Position numbers and translations under genes: made by a program. The notes beneath the pieces are model-generated. The model did not search any database. It was not told where the DNA came from and saw only the letters and a list, made by a program, of their open reading frames with translations. A stretch of 7,877 nt of DNA, taken from positions 1 to 7,877 of the forward strand of contig PGXR01000145.1 in assembly GCA_002839245.1 (NCBI GenBank), read 5' to 3'. Below, piece by piece: positions 5,987 through 7,877 of this stretch; the stretch's first letter is position 1; every line of letters begins with the position of its first letter. This DNA is from Spirochaetae bacterium HGW-Spirochaetae-7. GTDB taxonomy: Bacteria > Spirochaetota > Spirochaetia > Treponematales > UBA12059.

Positions 5987-7877
5987 GACGAACCGCCTGT
6001 GCGCGGTTTCGACAGGTCGGCATATGAGTACTCGTTCGCCGTTGCCGAGCGCGCGAACGACCCGGAACACTGGCTCCGGGAAGCGGGAAAGGGCTCGGCT
6101 TCCGCGGCCGCCAGATGGGAGCGCGAAGCCGCCGCGCTATACTCCGATCCTTCATCGCTGCGGGCCGCGGAACTCGAATTGGCCGCCTGGACCGAAGCGG
6201 ACCTGGCCGACCGTTTCTCGGCCTGGCTGCGCGACAGGTTCTTTGGACGGGAAGCGGCAAGGCTGAAGGACATCGTGGTTGCCGGAACGGCCTCGGCAAA
6301 TGGCCGGTACCTTTATCTGAGCGATTCAGGTGGCACGATCGTGTATGACGAGGCAGGCAATCCTCGATACGCAGTGCAAGTAGAAGGTATGTCGCCGGAA
6401 GACGATCGGGCCGCATGGAGCGCGGCGTCAAGCGAAGCTCTTGACGAAGCCATCGGCTCGTTCGGTTCGGGCATTGCGGCGATGAGGCCTGAACTACTTT
6501 CGTATATCCCGGAAAGCCAGCGCCGGCTGTATGCGGACGCCTTCGACAAGGCAGCTGCGGCCGCCAGTCAAAGGGCCGTCGCCGAGCTGGACGCGATCGT
6601 GGCCAGGGAGGAACGCCTGTTCGTCGCCAGGAGGACTTCTGACGTATGGAGCCTCAGGAACGAAAGCGAAAGCGTGGCTGCCAGCACCATCGCTTCGGCG
6701 ATAGTCCGCGAGACGGGCGCCGAATGCGAAATCGGCATGGCCGCGCTCAATGCCAGGATAGTCTCTGCAACCGCGGGCACCGGCGACCTCGCCGTGGCCG
6801 GCGCCGATTGGCTGGAATCGTTCCGGCTACAGTTCGAGCGGGGCCTGTCAGCATGGCAGGGAGCAGAGGAGCGTTTCATGGCAAGGCGCCTCGAATGGGA
6901 ACGCGATGCCGCCAGGGCGTTCAACACGGGACAGGAGGCATGGGCTCTCGCGTATTCCCGGCTTGAGGACGAGCGCCGTGCATGGGAAGAAAAAGCCGGC
7001 GAGTTGCTCCGGAGCGGCGAACAGGCATTCGCGAAGGCGAGCGAGACGCTGGAGGCGGACATAGCCAAGGCCCGGGCCGAATTCGAGCGCGATGTTGCTG
7101 AGAGAAGTTCCTCCGGCGCCAAAAGGGCGGAGGCATGGGTCGACGTGTACCTTCAGTCGGGCCGAGCCGCCGGGAGCGCAAGGGAAGGCGCATTGTATTG
7201 GTTGTCGCTGTCCGGAAGCGTCGCTCCGGATCTCGATTCCGGTTCGCTGGATTCCTGGCTTGCCCATGAGAGCTCCAAGCCGGGGATTGGCGTCGAGCGC
7301 GCCAGAAGCCTCGAGCTTGCCGGCGAATGCGTGCAAATGTACAGGGACTTTTCCGCCAAGGCTGTCGAGGCGCGCGGAAGGCTGATAGCTGATTTCGACA
7401 TGACCATAGGTTCCGGCGGGGGATGCCTTTTGGATGTCATGCTGGAAGGCGCGTCGAGCGAGGAATTCAACCTGGATGCCTACCAGGTGGAACTCCTTCG
7501 CGCGAAGGCTGTCGAAGGTTATTGGGAGAAGAGGGCGTCGATCGCCCGGGCCGTGTATGAGTACGCAAGCGACTGCAGCTCAGGCAGGGCGACGGCCGGA
7601 GACAACATCCGCAGGCTCGGTGACGCGTCAGCGGCCTACGACACCGCCCTTCAACGTTACAGGACTGCCCAGGATTGCCTGGAAGCCGCCGGTCAGGCGA
7701 TCGGCAGCCAAAGCGAAGCCATGAATTCGGCAAAGGCAGCCCTTGACGTTTCGGGCGACCAGCTCGAAAAGGCCAACGAGGAATACTCGGTTCTGATGGC
7801 AGCCCTGGTTGCCGGAGGCGACGCTGAATTTATCAAGGACGAACTGTACGCCAGTTATTGCGATCTTCTCCTCGAAA
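5915..7877 (+). CDS. Large exported Trp-rich helical repeat protein (3' partial)
   Basis: Uncharacterised; I cannot assign a function. From the ATG at 5915 the frame has no stop to the window end: 654 codons plus one base, so the true protein is longer. The start is supported by a good Shine-Dalgarno, the ATGA overlap and an N-terminal K/R-then-hydrophobic stretch (residues 1-20, no lipobox), suggesting Sec export. Residues 40-116 are charged and helical with Trp at 53, 68, 92 and 104. Residues 117-158 look beta-rich (KDIVVAG, GRYLYL, TIVYDEAGNP). Residues 160-300 are helical. Residues 299-385 hold three tandem 29-residue repeats with Trp/Phe at 299, 314, 328, 343, 357 and 372. Residues 405-654 are helical again, with a Tyr/Ala-rich coiled-coil-like end (about 520-630). 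It contains 15 Trp and 7 Cys. It lacks the size and organisation of an MFP adaptor or TolC. The modules resemble, from memory, large hypothetical proteins of spirochaetes. Co-expression with the permeases suggests a periplasmic or surface partner, or an exported cargo. Confidence 0.88.
   Translation, partial: MKGLQPRTASCLIAAIFLVANPEADEPPVRGFDRSAYEYSFAVAERANDPEHWLREAGKGSASAAARWEREAAALYSDPSSLRAAELELAAWTEADLADRFSAWLRDRFFGREAARLKDIVVAGTASANGRYLYLSDSGGTIVYDEAGNPRYAVQVEGMSPEDDRAAWSAASSEALDEAIGSFGSGIAAMRPELLSYIPESQRRLYADAFDKAAAAASQRAVAELDAIVAREERLFVARRTSDVWSLRNESESVAASTIASAIVRETGAECEIGMAALNARIVSATAGTGDLAVAGADWLESFRLQFERGLSAWQGAEERFMARRLEWERDAARAFNTGQEAWALAYSRLEDERRAWEEKAGELLRSGEQAFAKASETLEADIAKARAEFERDVAERSSSGAKRAEAWVDVYLQSGRAAGSAREGALYWLSLSGSVAPDLDSGSLDSWLAHESSKPGIGVERARSLELAGECVQMYRDFSAKAVEARGRLIADFDMTIGSGGGCLLDVMLEGASSEEFNLDAYQVELLRAKAVEGYWEKRASIARAVYEYASDCSSGRATAGDNIRRLGDASAAYDTALQRYRTAQDCLEAAGQAIGSQSEAMNSAKAALDVSGDQLEKANEEYSVLMAALVAGGDAEFIKDELYASYCDLLLE
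6116..6187 (+). repeat. Outlying degenerate copy of the WER(D/E)AA repeat motif
   Basis: Protein-level repeat. From W68, WEREAAALYSDP closely parallels WERDAARAFNTG at residues 328-339: identical W, E, R, A, A, with similar D/E and Y/F positions. It stands apart from the main tandem block by about 230 residues, and only the first half of the 29-residue unit is recognisable. The underlying DNA is similar (TGGGAGCGCGAAGCCGCC against TGGGAACGCGATGCCGCC) but not identical. Confidence 0.45.
6809..7069 (+). repeat. Three tandem 29-residue Trp/Gly repeats in the helical protein
   Basis: Protein-level tandem repeat, residues 299-327, 328-356 and 357-385. Aligned without gaps, the three units share Trp at position 1 (299, 328, 357), Phe/Leu at 9 (307, 336, 365), Gly at 12 (310, 339, 368), Ala at 15 (313, 342, 371), Trp/Trp/Phe at 16 (314, 343, 372) and Phe/Leu at 23 (321, 350, 379). 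Large aromatics thus alternate every 15 and 14 residues. The remaining positions are charged or Ala-rich, as expected for an amphipathic helix or coiled coil with an aromatic stripe. Confidence 0.7.
7082..7168 (+). repeat. Degenerate fourth copy of the 29-residue repeat
   Basis: After a 4-residue insertion (386-389), the unit from F390 reads FERDVAERSSSG. It keeps the aromatic at position 1, ERD at 2-4 as in unit 2 (WERD), and Gly at 12 (G401). The position-16 aromatic is lost and a Trp appears at 408 instead. It probably marks the decaying end of the repeat block. Confidence 0.4.

Overview
This window is a GC-rich stretch (about 60-65% by eye) that is fully coding on the + strand. It holds three consecutive genes with no intergenic space. 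Both junctions are 4-base ATGA overlaps, in which the start of the next gene overlaps the stop of the previous one. This is a fragment of one co-transcribed operon, cut by the window at both ends.

Layout: (1) bases 1-2922 encode an RND-superfamily (AcrB-type) inner-membrane permease that lacks only its first ~30 residues, which lie upstream of the window. (2) Bases 2919-5918 encode a second, complete but much more divergent RND permease. (3) Bases 5915-7877 encode the first 654 residues of a large protein that is still open at the window edge. It has a signal-peptide-like N-terminus, is mostly helical, is unusually rich in Trp, and contains tandem 29-residue repeats. I see no promoter, terminator, tRNA/rRNA, CRISPR array, insertion sequence or long DNA repeat. 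Any promoter, periplasmic adaptor (MFP) or TolC-like gene of the operon would lie outside the window.

How the genes may work together: two adjacent RND permease genes suggest a heteromeric pump, as in MdtB/MdtC. The first subunit keeps the common DN/NN form of the proton-relay motif. The second keeps only one of the classical acidic/basic relay residues, so the pair may be one energised and one degenerate subunit. The third gene, translationally coupled to the permeases, would put a long exported coiled-coil-like protein in the same expression unit. It could be a partner or a cargo of the pump; the sequence alone does not decide.

Organism: a Gram-negative-type (diderm) bacterium is implied by the RND pair. 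The frequent AGG arginine codons, and the resemblance (from memory) of the third protein's helical Trp/Tyr-rich modules to large hypothetical proteins of spirochaetes, make a GC-rich spirochaete my leading guess. This is only a lead.
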